From Paraburkholderia phenoliruptrix (GTDB lineage Bacteria > Pseudomonadota > Gammaproteobacteria > Burkholderiales > Burkholderiaceae), in the NCBI RefSeq assembly GCF_902859825.1, contig NZ_CADIKB010000001.1, positions 310,001 to 374,000 on the forward strand: a stretch of 64,000 bases of DNA, in the 5' to 3' direction. This document shows, in pieces, positions 1-8,001 of this stretch; position 1 is the stretch's first letter; every line of letters starts with the position of its first letter. Made by a program: the position numbers and the translations under genes. Under the pieces are notes generated by a model. It saw only the letters and a program-made list of their open reading frames with translations, was not told the DNA's origin and did not search any database.

Positions 1-1563
1 CTCTACAACGGCGGCATCGGCACCTATGTGAAGGCGACGCGCGAAACGCATCTGCAAGTGGGCGACCGCGCGAACGACGCGATCCGCGTGAACGGTGCGG
101 ACCTGCGCTGCAAGGTCGTCGCTGAAGGCGGCAATCTCGGGCTCACGCAACTGGGCCGCATCGAGTTCGCGCAGCGCGGCGGCCGCATCAATACCGATGC
201 AATCGACAACTCGGCGGGTGTGGACTGCTCGGATCATGAGGTCAACATCAAGATTCTGCTCGGCCTCGTCGTGGCCGACGGCGAGATGACCGACAAGCAG
301 CGCAATGCGCTTCTCGCCGAAATGACCGATGAAGTCGGCCTGCTCGTGCTGCAGGACAACTATTACCAGACGCAGGCGCTCTCCATTGCGGGCCGTTATG
401 GCGTCGACTTGCTCGACGCCGAAGCGCGCCTCATGCGCTATCTGGAACGTGCTGGGCGCCTGAATCGCACGATCGAATTCTTGCCGACCGACGACGAAGT
501 GGCCGAGCGCCAGGCCGCGAAACAGGGGCTCACCACGCCGGAGCGCGCGGTGCTGCTCGCGTACAGCAAGATGTGGCTGTACGACGCGCTGCTCGATTCG
601 TCGGTGCCCGAAGATCCGCTCGTCAGCGAGATGCTGATCGACTATTTTCCGAAGCCGTTGCGCCAGCGCTTCAGCGAGCCGATGCAGCGCCATCCGCTGC
701 GCCGCGAAATCCTCGCCACGCATCTGACCAATGCACTGGTGAACCGCGTCGGCTGCGAGTTCGTGCATCGGCTGATGGAGGAAACCGACGCGCGGCCCGG
801 CGACATCGTGCGCGCGTGCATCATGGCACGCGACGTGTTCGATCTGGACGACGTGTGGCGCAGCATCGACGCGCTCGACAACCGCGTCGCCGACGATGTG
901 CAGGCGCGCATGTTCGTCGAAGTCGCGCGGCTCGTCGAACGTTCGGCGCTGTGGTTCCTGCGGCATCTCTCTTCACCGGCGGTGAAGAGCGACGACGTGA
1001 CGGGTCTGCTCGCGCGTTGCCGCGACGCCGCGGTGCGGCTCGCGCCGCAATGGCCGGCGCTATTGCCGGCCGCGGATCTGGAAGCGCTCTCCGAGCGCCA
1101 GCGCGTGCTGGTGGACGCGGGCGTCGACAGCGACCTGGCGGTGCGCATAGCGAGCGGCGAGATTTCGGCAGCGCTCCTCGACATTGCTGAAGTCGCGTCG
1201 ACCTGCGAGCGCAAGCTCGAACTGGTGGCGGGCGTCTATTTCGCGCTCGGCACGCTGCTCAATTACCACTGGATCAGCGAACGCGCGGCCGCGCTGCCGG
1301 CGCCGTCGCACTGGGACATGCTGGCGCGGGCGTCCGCGCTGGCCGAACTCGCGCGCCTCAAACGCGCGCTGACAATGAGCGCGCTTGCCGGCGCCGACGA
1401 CGCGGCCACGCCGGATGCGCTGGTGCAGGCATGGCGCGACAAGCGGGCCGCACAAATCGAGCGCTATGCGCGGCTCCTCGCAGACCTGCGTGCCACCGGC
1501 GGCGCGAGTCTGTCGATGCTGTTGGTGATCGTGCGCGAGATGGCCGCGCTGGAGAGGGCATGA
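1..1563 (+). CDS. NAD-specific glutamate dehydrogenase, C-terminal part
   Basis: This is the C-terminal 520 codons of a large NAD-dependent glutamate dehydrogenase, which converts glutamate to 2-oxoglutarate and ammonium. The reading frame is open from base 1, so the start lies outside the window. The visible part begins in the catalytic core (LYNGGIGTYVKA, then VVAEGGNLGLTQ and DNSAGVDCSDHEVNIK, all characteristic of the 180-kDa GDH family) and continues into the helical C-terminal domain. The full family protein is about 1,600 residues, so roughly a third is present. It ends 159 bases before a cation transporter gene and is followed by a strong hairpin. Family assignment is secure; regulation cannot be judged from this fragment. 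Confidence 0.95.
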   Translation, partial: LYNGGIGTYVKATRETHLQVGDRANDAIRVNGADLRCKVVAEGGNLGLTQLGRIEFAQRGGRINTDAIDNSAGVDCSDHEVNIKILLGLVVADGEMTDKQRNALLAEMTDEVGLLVLQDNYYQTQALSIAGRYGVDLLDAEARLMRYLERAGRLNRTIEFLPTDDEVAERQAAKQGLTTPERAVLLAYSKMWLYDALLDSSVPEDPLVSEMLIDYFPKPLRQRFSEPMQRHPLRREILATHLTNALVNRVGCEFVHRLMEETDARPGDIVRACIMARDVFDLDDVWRSIDALDNRVADDVQARMFVEVARLVERSALWFLRHLSSPAVKSDDVTGLLARCRDAAVRLAPQWPALLPAADLEALSERQRVLVDAGVDSDLAVRIASGEISAALLDIAEVASTCERKLELVAGVYFALGTLLNYHWISERAAALPAPSHWDMLARASALAELARLKRALTMSALAGADDAATPDALVQAWRDKRAAQIERYARLLADLRATGGASLSMLLVIVREMAALERA

Positions 1564-1605
1564 GCGTTGCGTGGGGCAGAGCGTAAGAGAAATACACGCA
1601 GTCCG

Positions 1606-1633
1606 GGCGCGCGGCGCATGCTCGCCGCGCGCC
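1606..1633 (+). terminator. hairpin after glutamate dehydrogenase
   Basis: There is an 11-bp perfect GC-only inverted repeat (GGCGCGCGGCG / CGCCGCGCGCC) with a 6-base loop, 43 bases after the glutamate dehydrogenase stop. No T-run follows, so it may act as an RNA-stabilising stem or a weak terminator rather than a classical intrinsic terminator. Confidence 0.45.
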
Positions 1634-1722
1634 GCTGTTGAACCGTGCTGCGAAGCATGGCCATAATGCGGATTCCCGGCCGTTGAAAGCCTTTTGCAAA
1701 TCGACTCACGCCCTCCACGACG

Positions 1723-2628
1723 ATGAAAGAAGAATCGCCGAAAGCCATTATTTATGCGCTCGCCGCCAACCTCGGCATTGCCGTCTGCAAGTTTGCCGCC
1801 GCTTCGTTCACCGGCTCCGGCTCGATGTTTGCCGAAGCCATCCACTCCACCGCCGACTGCGGCAATCAATTGCTGCTGCTATTCGGTCTGCGTCAGGCGC
1901 GCCGGCCGGCAAGCCCGTTGCATCCGATGGGCGGCGGCCGCGAGATCAACTTCTATTCGCTGCTGGTGGCGTTGCTGCTGTTTTTCGTGGGCGGCGCGTT
2001 TTCTGTCTACGAAGGCGTGCATCGGTTGATCGCGCGCGAGCCGTTGCAATATGCATATGTCGCGCTTGTCGTGCTCGGCGTTTCGGTGGTGCTCGAATCG
2101 CTTTCGCTGTGGGGGGCGGTGAAGGAAATCCGCCGCGTGCATCCGGACAAAAGCATGTGGCGCTGGTTCAGGGAAACGCGCGAGTCCGAACTGCTGGTGG
2201 TGGCCGGCGAAGACATTGCGGCCCTGATGGGGCTCGCCATGGCCTTCACAGCCGTGCTGCTGACGCTCGTGACCGGCAATCCTGTCTATGACGCGTTGGG
2301 CTCGATCGCGGTCGGGTTGCTGCTCATGGTGATTGCGTGGCTGGTGGCGCGCGAGGTGAAGTCGATGATCGTCGGCGAATCGGCCAGCCCCGAGGTGCGC
2401 CGCGCCATTGAAGCGCATTTGCGCGCCCGCAGCGAAATTCGCAGCGTCATCAATATGATTACGCTGCAATGGGGACGTCATGTGGTGGTGGCGGTGCAGG
2501 CCGAAATGATCGACTACGCAAGCGGCCGCGCGATGGTCGCCGCGATCAATATCATCGAGGCGGATTTGCAGGCCGCGTTTCCGCAGGTGCGCTGGGTGTT
2601 TTTCGAACCGGACGTGCCGCGCGTCTGA
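1723..2628 (+). CDS. CDF-family cation efflux transporter (ZnT9-like subgroup)
   Basis: A 301-residue inner-membrane cation diffusion facilitator, predicted to export a divalent metal (Zn, Fe or similar) by proton exchange. Visible marks are H41-S-T-A-D45 in the second membrane helix, the HPMGGGRE segment after it (HPxGxGRE in the family), four further hydrophobic helices, and a GEDIAALMG segment in the later helix. The EDxAAxxG form is typical of the SLC30A9/ZnT9-like branch rather than the ZitB/FieF branch. A short cytoplasmic C-terminal domain follows. It stands alone between glutamate dehydrogenase and a nucleoside permease, with no metal regulator nearby. The ribosome site before the ATG is weak. 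The metal cannot be inferred from sequence alone. Confidence 0.88.
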   Translation: MKEESPKAIIYALAANLGIAVCKFAAASFTGSGSMFAEAIHSTADCGNQLLLLFGLRQARRPASPLHPMGGGREINFYSLLVALLLFFVGGAFSVYEGVHRLIAREPLQYAYVALVVLGVSVVLESLSLWGAVKEIRRVHPDKSMWRWFRETRESELLVVAGEDIAALMGLAMAFTAVLLTLVTGNPVYDALGSIAVGLLLMVIAWLVAREVKSMIVGESASPEVRRAIEAHLRARSEIRSVINMITLQWGRHVVVAVQAEMIDYASGRAMVAAINIIEADLQAAFPQVRWVFFEPDVPRV

Positions 2629-2697
2629 CGGTCTTTTTCCGGTGGATGCCGCTCGCGCGGCGCTTCGCGCGCGTGGCGGCGTTCACGCGTCGTCTGG

Positions 2698-2725
2698 TGG
2701 ACAATAATTTCGTCGCATCTATACT
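2698..2725 (+). promoter_or_regulatory. sigma70-like promoter before the purine nucleoside permease
   Basis: TGGACA (2698-2703) and TATACT (2720-2725) are separated by 16 bases, about 60 bases before the nucleoside permease start. Both boxes match the sigma70 consensus at four to five of six positions in an otherwise GC-rich stretch. It is predicted by eye only. Confidence 0.5.
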
Positions 2726-2783
2726 TCTTCCGGCTTGAAGCGGCTCTCTCCCCAACTGCATGACAAGCAAAAGGAAGATTACG

Positions 2784-3857
2784 ATGCTGACTCGCACATT
2801 CGGCGCGCTTTCCGTTATTGCACTCGCGGCATGCGCAGCCTTTACTTCCGGACCTGCCAGCGCGGACGACAGCGACGGGTTCTCGCACGACGACGGTGCT
2901 TCCCGCGGGCGGCCCGTCAAGGTCATGATCATCTCGATGTTCGGTCCCGAGGGCCAGGTCTGGCTCGATAAGCTCGGGCCGTGGCGCGATATTCCAGTGG
3001 ACGGCCTGTCGCCCGATTACCCCGCGGTGCATTGCAACCGCCAGGACGTGTGCGTGATGACGACCGGCATGGGGCACAGCAATGCCGCGGCGTCCATCAT
3101 GGCCTTGACGTTCTCGCCGCGTTTCGATTTGCGGCATACCTACTTCATGGTGGCGGGCATTGCCGGCATCGACCCGCAGCAGGGCACGGTCGGTTCGGCG
3201 GCGTGGGCGAAGTATCTCGTCGATTTCGGCATTCAATGGGAGATCGACGGGCGCGAAATTCCGGCCGGCTGGAACACCGGCTACCTCGGGATCAACACGA
3301 AAAGCCCCACGGAAAAGCCGCCGCTCGATTACCGGACTGAAGTATTCCAGCTGAATACGCAGCTTGCCGATACCGCATTCGCGTTATCGCGCAACGTGGT
3401 GCTGTCCGACAATGCGCAGGCGCAGGCCGCGCGCGCCAAATATTCGTACGCGCCGGCCAACCGGCCGCCCACTGTCATTCAATGCGATACGCTCGCCGGC
3501 GACACGTGGTGGTCGGGCACGCTGCTCGGGCAACGCGCGCGCGACTGGACAAAGATCCTGACCGACGGCAAGGGCGTTTATTGCACGACGCAGCAGGAAG
3601 ACAACGCCACCTATGAAGCACTCAAGCGCGCGGCTTCCGTTCACAAGGTGGATCTGAACCGCGTGGCCGTCTTGCGCGCGGGCTCGGATTTCGACCGCCC
3701 TTATGACGGTCAGACGAGCGCCGACAATCTGTTGAATTACGCCGCGCAAGGCGGCTTTACGATTGCGCTGGAGAACCTGTATCGCTCGGGCAATCCGCTC
3801 GTGCAGGACATTGTCACGCATTGGAGCGACTGGCGCGAAGGCGTTCCCAAACGCTAA
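2784..3857 (+). CDS. purine nucleoside permease (NUP family)
   Basis: A 357-residue protein of the NUP/purine nucleoside permease family, related to fungal Nup and to nucleoside phosphorylase-like folds. It is thought to take part in purine nucleoside uptake at or outside the inner membrane. A signal peptide is evident (hydrophobic stretch ending near GPASADD). The mature part carries the family's hallmark blocks VKVMIISMFGPEG, VMTTGMGHSNAAAS and FMVAGIAGIDP. I chose the ATG at 2784 because AAGGAAG lies 7 bases upstream; an ATG 24 bases earlier has no ribosome site. It has its own promoter and is followed by a terminator hairpin, so it is probably monocistronic. Substrate specificity is inferred from the family name only. 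Confidence 0.85.
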   Translation: MLTRTFGALSVIALAACAAFTSGPASADDSDGFSHDDGASRGRPVKVMIISMFGPEGQVWLDKLGPWRDIPVDGLSPDYPAVHCNRQDVCVMTTGMGHSNAAASIMALTFSPRFDLRHTYFMVAGIAGIDPQQGTVGSAAWAKYLVDFGIQWEIDGREIPAGWNTGYLGINTKSPTEKPPLDYRTEVFQLNTQLADTAFALSRNVVLSDNAQAQAARAKYSYAPANRPPTVIQCDTLAGDTWWSGTLLGQRARDWTKILTDGKGVYCTTQQEDNATYEALKRAASVHKVDLNRVAVLRAGSDFDRPYDGQTSADNLLNYAAQGGFTIALENLYRSGNPLVQDIVTHWSDWREGVPKR

Positions 3858-3866
3858 AAAACGCAT

Positions 3867-3897
3867 TGCAAAGGGCCGCTACACGCGGCCCTTGTTG
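3867..3897. terminator. bidirectional terminator hairpin
   Basis: AAGGGCCGC (3871-3879) pairs perfectly with GCGGCCCTT (3885-3893) around a 5-base loop. It lies just after the nucleoside permease stop. Read on the minus strand, it follows the small 24-codon frame and is succeeded by a T-rich stretch, so it could end transcription from both sides. Confidence 0.65.
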
Positions 3898-3912
3898 CAA
3901 GTGCACCGCGCA

Positions 3913-3987
3913 TTAGCGTTGCGGTGCGCGATACGGTGTCCAGACGGCGGCGTCTGTATCCCAGTGGTCGAGTTCCGATGGTGTCAT
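3913..3987 (-). CDS. candidate 24-residue small protein
   Basis: A minus-strand frame of 24 codons. The peptide begins MTPSELDHWDTDA and ends in WTPYRAPQR. It is not a recognised family. Support comes from context. AAGGAG sits 7 bases before the ATG, which is better than most annotated genes here. A terminator hairpin lies 20 bases after the stop. A 7-bp inverted repeat (GGTTCCG / CGGAACC) lies about 50-75 bases upstream. The peptide is acidic at the N terminus, basic at the C terminus and has no membrane segment. It could instead be a leader peptide or a chance frame with a good ribosome site. Confidence 0.45.
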   Translation of the reverse strand: MTPSELDHWDTDAAVWTPYRAPQR

Positions 3988-4032
3988 GATGTACTCCTTT
4001 TCCGATGGGTCTGTTATGTCCGCCGCGCGCAA

Positions 4033-4060
4033 GGTTCCGCTTGTAATTTGCTACGGAACC
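4033..4060 (-). promoter_or_regulatory. inverted repeat upstream of the small frame
   Basis: GGTTCCG and CGGAACC form a perfect 7-bp inverted repeat with a 14-base AT-richer spacer. It lies upstream of the 24-codon frame on the minus strand and just beyond the DUF4148 gene stop. It may be an operator, or a weak terminator of the DUF4148 gene. Confidence 0.35.
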
Positions 4061-4095
4061 CTAACCGAAGCGGCGCGTTTATCGCGAACGCAAGG

Positions 4096-4398
4096 TTATT
4101 GCCCGTTGGCGACGCGCGTCACTTCGCCGTTCGCACCCTCTTGCAGCGCGATGCGTGCAGCCTGCGTCTGTCCGATGAGGCCTTTGTTCGGGTACGTCGT
4201 GCGATTAAGAGAGGGCAGCGAACCGTCACGATAGGCGGCGACCAGTTCGGCCTGCACTTCCGCGCGCGTTTTTCCACTCGCCGTCGCGGCAGGTTGGGTC
4301 TGATAACTGCCGGCGTGGCCGATGCCATTGCTTTGTGCGAATACCGGTGCGCTCGCGAGCAGCGAGAGAGCGAGACCTGCGAGAAGATTGCGTTTCAT
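4096..4398 (-). CDS. DUF4148 domain secreted protein
   Basis: A 100-residue exported protein of the DUF4148 family, which is abundant in Burkholderiaceae and has no established function. The signal peptide is clear (MKRNLLAGLALSLLASAPVFA, cleavage near A21). The mature 79 residues carry the family pattern KTRAEVQAELVAAYRDG and a polar C-terminal part. AGGAG lies 6-7 bases before the start. It is monocistronic. Its 5' leader can form a small hairpin with 7-bp arms (4422-4440). Family assignment is secure; the role is unknown. Confidence 0.88.
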   Translation of the reverse strand: MKRNLLAGLALSLLASAPVFAQSNGIGHAGSYQTQPAATASGKTRAEVQAELVAAYRDGSLPSLNRTTYPNKGLIGQTQAARIALQEGANGEVTRVANGQ

Positions 4399-4633
4399 GA
4401 TTCACTCCTGTCGATTCGTTTGCAGCACGAGCGGTGCTGCGACAGGGTGAAATGTAGACTTCGAGGGCGCGCCGATAAATTGCGGTTTCGCGAAATGAAT
4501 TGTCGCAATTCCAGAACAATCGCCCGGAGAGCCTGATAAACACAGGCACAAAGAACAACCGCGGCATTGGCGCCGCGGTTGGAATTCACTGTTTCACTAT
4601 TTGCACTTCAACTGGGTTAACTCACGGGTCCCA

Positions 4634-5638
4634 TCACGCGACCCACTCCGACACGACGGGTGTGTCGAGTGCGGGAGCGGATTCGAGTTCTTCGAATGTG
4701 CGCTTCGAGCAAGCAGTGTCGAGCGTGCTGCGGCCGCTCAGCAATGGGCAGCGGTCGAATACTTCGGCAATCCAGTCTACGAAAACACGGACTTTAGGCG
4801 ACAGATGCCGACTGTGCGGATAGACTGCCGAAATAGGCATTGGCAAGGGCTTTAACTCGGGCAGTACTTCAACGAGCTGGCCGGAACGCAAATGCGGCAG
4901 CACCATGAACAGCGCCGGCTGAATCAGGCCAAAACCTTCCAGCCCGCAGGTCACGTAGGCATCGGCGTCGTTCACCGACACGATGCTCTTCATTTTTACT
5001 TCAACCTCTTTACCATCAACCAGGAATGCCCAATCGATCGTGCGTCCCGTGCGACTCGAGAAGTAATTGACTGCTTTGTGATTGTCCAGGTCCTCGAGCG
5101 AAGTCGGCATGCCGGCCCGCTGAATGTATTCGGGAGCCGCGCACGTCACGCCTTCAAAAAGGCCAATGCGTCGCGCTACCAATGAGGAATCCTGCAGCGC
5201 GCCGACGCGCACCACGCAATCCACGCCTTCCTGCAGCAGGTCGACCGGCCGGTCGGACAAGCCGAGCTGCAGATCGATGTCCGGATAGCGCTTATGGAAT
5301 TCACATAGCTGCGGAATCACCAGCAAGCGGCCAATCGAGCCGGGCATGTCGATGCGCAGCTTGCCGTGCGGTTTTTTGTTGCCGCTCTGAAAACTGGCCT
5401 CGGTCTCTTCCACGTCCGCGAGGATGCGCACGCAGCGTTCGTAGTACGCCGCGCCGTCCGGCGTGAGCGACAGGCGCCGCGTGGTGCGGTGCATGAGCCG
5501 CGTACCGAGGAACGCTTCGAGGTTCTGAATGATGGTGGTAACCGAGGCACGCGGCAGATCGAGCGTTTCAGCCGCGCGGGTAAAGCTGTTGGTGTCGACG
5601 ACACGCGTGAACACTTGCATGGCCTGAAGCCGGTCCAT
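4634..5638 (-). CDS. LysR regulator of the efflux operon (CeoR/BpeT type)
   Basis: A 334-residue LysR-type transcriptional regulator. The N-terminal helix-turn-helix covers residues 1-60 (MDRLQAMQVFTRVVDTNSFT start, then AAETLDLPRASVTTIIQNLE), followed by a periplasmic-binding-fold effector domain. I chose the ATG at 5638 because GGAGG lies 7 bases upstream; an in-frame start 105 bases earlier has no support. It is divergent from llpE and the RND pump genes, the same arrangement as ceoR-llpE-ceoA-ceoB-opcM of B. cenocepacia and bpeT-llpE-bpeE-bpeF-oprC of B. pseudomallei. By analogy it should activate the efflux operon when it binds an aromatic inducer. The name is by synteny, not by sequence comparison. 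Confidence 0.88.
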   Translation of the reverse strand: MDRLQAMQVFTRVVDTNSFTRAAETLDLPRASVTTIIQNLEAFLGTRLMHRTTRRLSLTPDGAAYYERCVRILADVEETEASFQSGNKKPHGKLRIDMPGSIGRLLVIPQLCEFHKRYPDIDLQLGLSDRPVDLLQEGVDCVVRVGALQDSSLVARRIGLFEGVTCAAPEYIQRAGMPTSLEDLDNHKAVNYFSSRTGRTIDWAFLVDGKEVEVKMKSIVSVNDADAYVTCGLEGFGLIQPALFMVLPHLRSGQLVEVLPELKPLPMPISAVYPHSRHLSPKVRVFVDWIAEVFDRCPLLSGRSTLDTACSKRTFEELESAPALDTPVVSEWVA

Positions 5639-5716
5639 TGCAAACCTCCAGAAGGGGCAGGCGTACTGAGCAGGATTCGAATCCACCGGGCAATCGGAGT
5701 GATTGTTCAGAGGCGC

Positions 5717-5774
5717 CGAATTGTGTTGCCGGATTATAGGCATTTATTTACGAGTCTGCCGAACCCACAATTCG
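5717..5774. promoter_or_regulatory. divergent control region with 9-bp inverted repeats
   Basis: CGAATTGTG (5717-5725) and CACAATTCG (5766-5774) form a perfect 9-bp inverted pair with centres 49 bases apart, in the spacer between the LysR gene and llpE. The AT-richer DNA between them (a GGATTATAGG segment) could hold a promoter. Paired LysR half-sites are the likeliest reading. Confidence 0.5.
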
Positions 5775-5810
5775 CACCATTGAAGTTCTTTGCGCATTGC
5801 GCGGCTCGAC

Positions 5811-6665
5811 ATGGATGCATTCAAACCGCCGTACTCTTTTGTGCCTGCCGGCGTTGCGCCGGCCGAGGCCGACAGCACGGCGCTGGAAGTCACGGACGTA
5901 CAGATAGAAGGACACGCACAGGACATCACATTGCGTTTGTACCGTCAGCCGAAGAAAACCGCACTGCCGGTATTGATTTACTTTCACGGCGGCGGCTTTA
6001 CGAAGGGGTCGATCGAGCAGGCCGATTTTGCGTCGCGCTATTTCGCGGAGCATTTACCTGCATTGGTGGTGTCGGTGGGTTACTCGCTCGCGCCGGCGTT
6101 TCCATTTCCCGCTGCGCCGGAAGACGCGCACCGCGCGGCGCTGTGGGTGCAGACGCGGGCGCGTGCATTTGGCGGCAATAGCAGGAAAGTTGGCGTGGCC
6201 GGCCACGATGCGGGCGGCCAGTTGGCCAATTGCCTTGCCTTTATCGCGCGCGATCGCGGCGACGTGCAGATCGCCGCCCAGGCGTTGTTCGGGCCGATGC
6301 TGGACCCGAGTCTCACGCGCCTTGGCGATGAAAAGCGCCTCGGCTCGGACATCACGGCAAGAGAATGCGCGGCCTGTTATCGCGCGTATCTGCCGCAGGC
6401 GTCGCAGCGCATGCACCCGTATGCGGCGCCGCTCGAGTCGTCGCGGCTCGCGGGCCTGCCGGCCACGCTGATCGCGACGGCGCAAAACGACGTGCTGCAC
6501 GTCGAGGCGGAGAAGTACGCGAGCAGCCTCATCGACGCGGGTGTGCTGACCCAGGTGGTCCGCTATCCGGCGGTCTCGCATGCGGCGCTCGCCGATCATC
6601 CGCCCGCCTTGCAGGAGGCAGTGCGATTTTTTCAGTGGCGCTTCGATGCGCGCGCCCATCGGTAA
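5811..6665 (+). CDS. llpE: LlpE-like alpha/beta hydrolase-fold protein
   Basis: A 284-residue alpha/beta hydrolase of the hormone-sensitive-lipase type, first gene of the efflux operon. The oxyanion loop HGGG is at residues 59-62, and the acid and base of the triad would be D228 and H257. The nucleophile elbow, normally GDSAGG, reads GHDAGG (131-136), so the serine position is an aspartate (D133) and ordinary esterase activity is doubtful. llpE precedes ceoA/bpeE in other Burkholderia and its role there is not understood. The ATG at 5811 is preferred; a TTG 21 bases upstream is possible, and neither has a strong ribosome site. It is followed after 57 bases by the adaptor gene. Confidence 0.8.
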   Translation: MDAFKPPYSFVPAGVAPAEADSTALEVTDVQIEGHAQDITLRLYRQPKKTALPVLIYFHGGGFTKGSIEQADFASRYFAEHLPALVVSVGYSLAPAFPFPAAPEDAHRAALWVQTRARAFGGNSRKVGVAGHDAGGQLANCLAFIARDRGDVQIAAQALFGPMLDPSLTRLGDEKRLGSDITARECAACYRAYLPQASQRMHPYAAPLESSRLAGLPATLIATAQNDVLHVEAEKYASSLIDAGVLTQVVRYPAVSHAALADHPPALQEAVRFFQWRFDARAHR

Positions 6666-6722
6666 ATGCGGCGCTGAACCAGAAACGAGCAGAACTTTAA
6701 TTAACAATACCGGGAGCTACAC

Positions 6723-7931
6723 ATGACTATCCTTCCTCTTTCCCGTCGCCGCGTGGCGGTTGCCGCGCTCGCCGTGATCGTCCTTGCCGGCCTCGGCACC
6801 TTCGGCGCCATTCGCGTGGACGCAAGCTCGCCTGCCGCGCCGACCATCGTGCCTGAAGTGGATGTCGCCACGGTGGTGCAAAAGACGATTACCGACTGGC
6901 AAAGCTATTCCGGCCGTCTCGAAGCGGTGGAAAAAGTGGACGTCCGTCCGCAGGTGTCCGGCACCATTGTGTCCGTTAACTTCAAGGACGGCGCGCTCGT
7001 GAAGAAGGGCGACACGCTGTTCGTGATCGACCCGCGTCCGTACGCGGCTGAAGTGGACCGTGCCGAAGCGCAGCTCGCGGCCGCGCAGGCGCGTACCGGC
7101 TACACGCAAAGCGACTGGGAGCGCGCGCAACGCCTGATCGCCGACAACGCCATCGCCAAGCGCGACTACGACGAGAAGCAGAACGCCGCGCGCGAAGCGA
7201 GCGCGAACCTGAAGGCCGCGCAAGCCGCGCTCGAAACCGCGCGCATCAATCTCGGCTACACGAAGATCGTGGCGCCGGTGTCGGGCCGCGTGTCGCGCGC
7301 CGAGATCACGGTGGGCAACGTGGTGTCGGCGGGTGCAGGTTCGGCGCCGCTCACCACGCTCGTGTCGGTTTCGCCGATCTACGCATCGTTCGACGCCGAC
7401 GAACAAACGTATCTGCAGTATCTGCGTCGCGCGAAAGACGGCAGCAAGGTGCCGGTCGAACTCGGCCTCGCCGATGAAGCCGGCTACTCGCGCAGCGGCA
7501 CCATTGAGTCGGTGGACAACCGTCTGGATACGTCCTCGGGCACCATCCGGGTGCGCGCGCGTTTCGACAACCAGGACGGCACGCTCATTCCTGGCCTCTA
7601 CGCCCGCGTGAAAGTGGGCGGCAGCGAACCGCATCCCGCGCTCCTGATCGACGACGCCGCCGTGGGCACCGACCAGGACAAGAAGTTCGTACTGGTGGTC
7701 GACCAGAACAATCATGTCGCCTACCGCGAGATCTCGGTGGGCGACATGCAGGGCAATCTGCGCGTCGTGAAGAGCGGCCTGAAAGCGGGCGACCGCATCG
7801 TCGTCAACGGCGTTCAGCGCGTGCGGCCGGGCGACGCGGTGCGCGCGCACATGGTGCCCATGACGACCGATCAGGACCCGAACAGCGCGCCGCTCGCGCA
7901 GGCGCGCGCCAAAGCGGACAAGAACTCGTGA
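6723..7931 (+). CDS. RND efflux periplasmic adaptor (CeoA/BpeE type)
   Basis: A 402-residue membrane fusion protein linking an RND pump to its outer-membrane channel. An N-terminal hydrophobic anchor or signal sequence (residues about 10-30) lacks a lipobox cysteine. The body shows the barrel-sandwich lipoyl halves (VRPQVSGTIVSVNFKDG and LGYTKIVAPVSGRVSRA), a coiled hairpin rich in Ala and Glu between them, and a C-terminal beta-barrel region. GGGAG lies 6-7 bases before the ATG. It is the second gene of the operon llpE-adaptor-pump-channel. By synteny it corresponds to CeoA/BpeE, which export chloramphenicol, trimethoprim and fluoroquinolones in related species; the substrate here is inferred. 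Confidence 0.93.
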   Translation: MTILPLSRRRVAVAALAVIVLAGLGTFGAIRVDASSPAAPTIVPEVDVATVVQKTITDWQSYSGRLEAVEKVDVRPQVSGTIVSVNFKDGALVKKGDTLFVIDPRPYAAEVDRAEAQLAAAQARTGYTQSDWERAQRLIADNAIAKRDYDEKQNAAREASANLKAAQAALETARINLGYTKIVAPVSGRVSRAEITVGNVVSAGAGSAPLTTLVSVSPIYASFDADEQTYLQYLRRAKDGSKVPVELGLADEAGYSRSGTIESVDNRLDTSSGTIRVRARFDNQDGTLIPGLYARVKVGGSEPHPALLIDDAAVGTDQDKKFVLVVDQNNHVAYREISVGDMQGNLRVVKSGLKAGDRIVVNGVQRVRPGDAVRAHMVPMTTDQDPNSAPLAQARAKADKNS

Positions 7932-8001
7932 GCGTCGCCACCGCGCCATTGAGTGCGCGGCGCATGCTCCAACCGCTTGCTCCAAACATCAAGAGCTTCC
8001 A

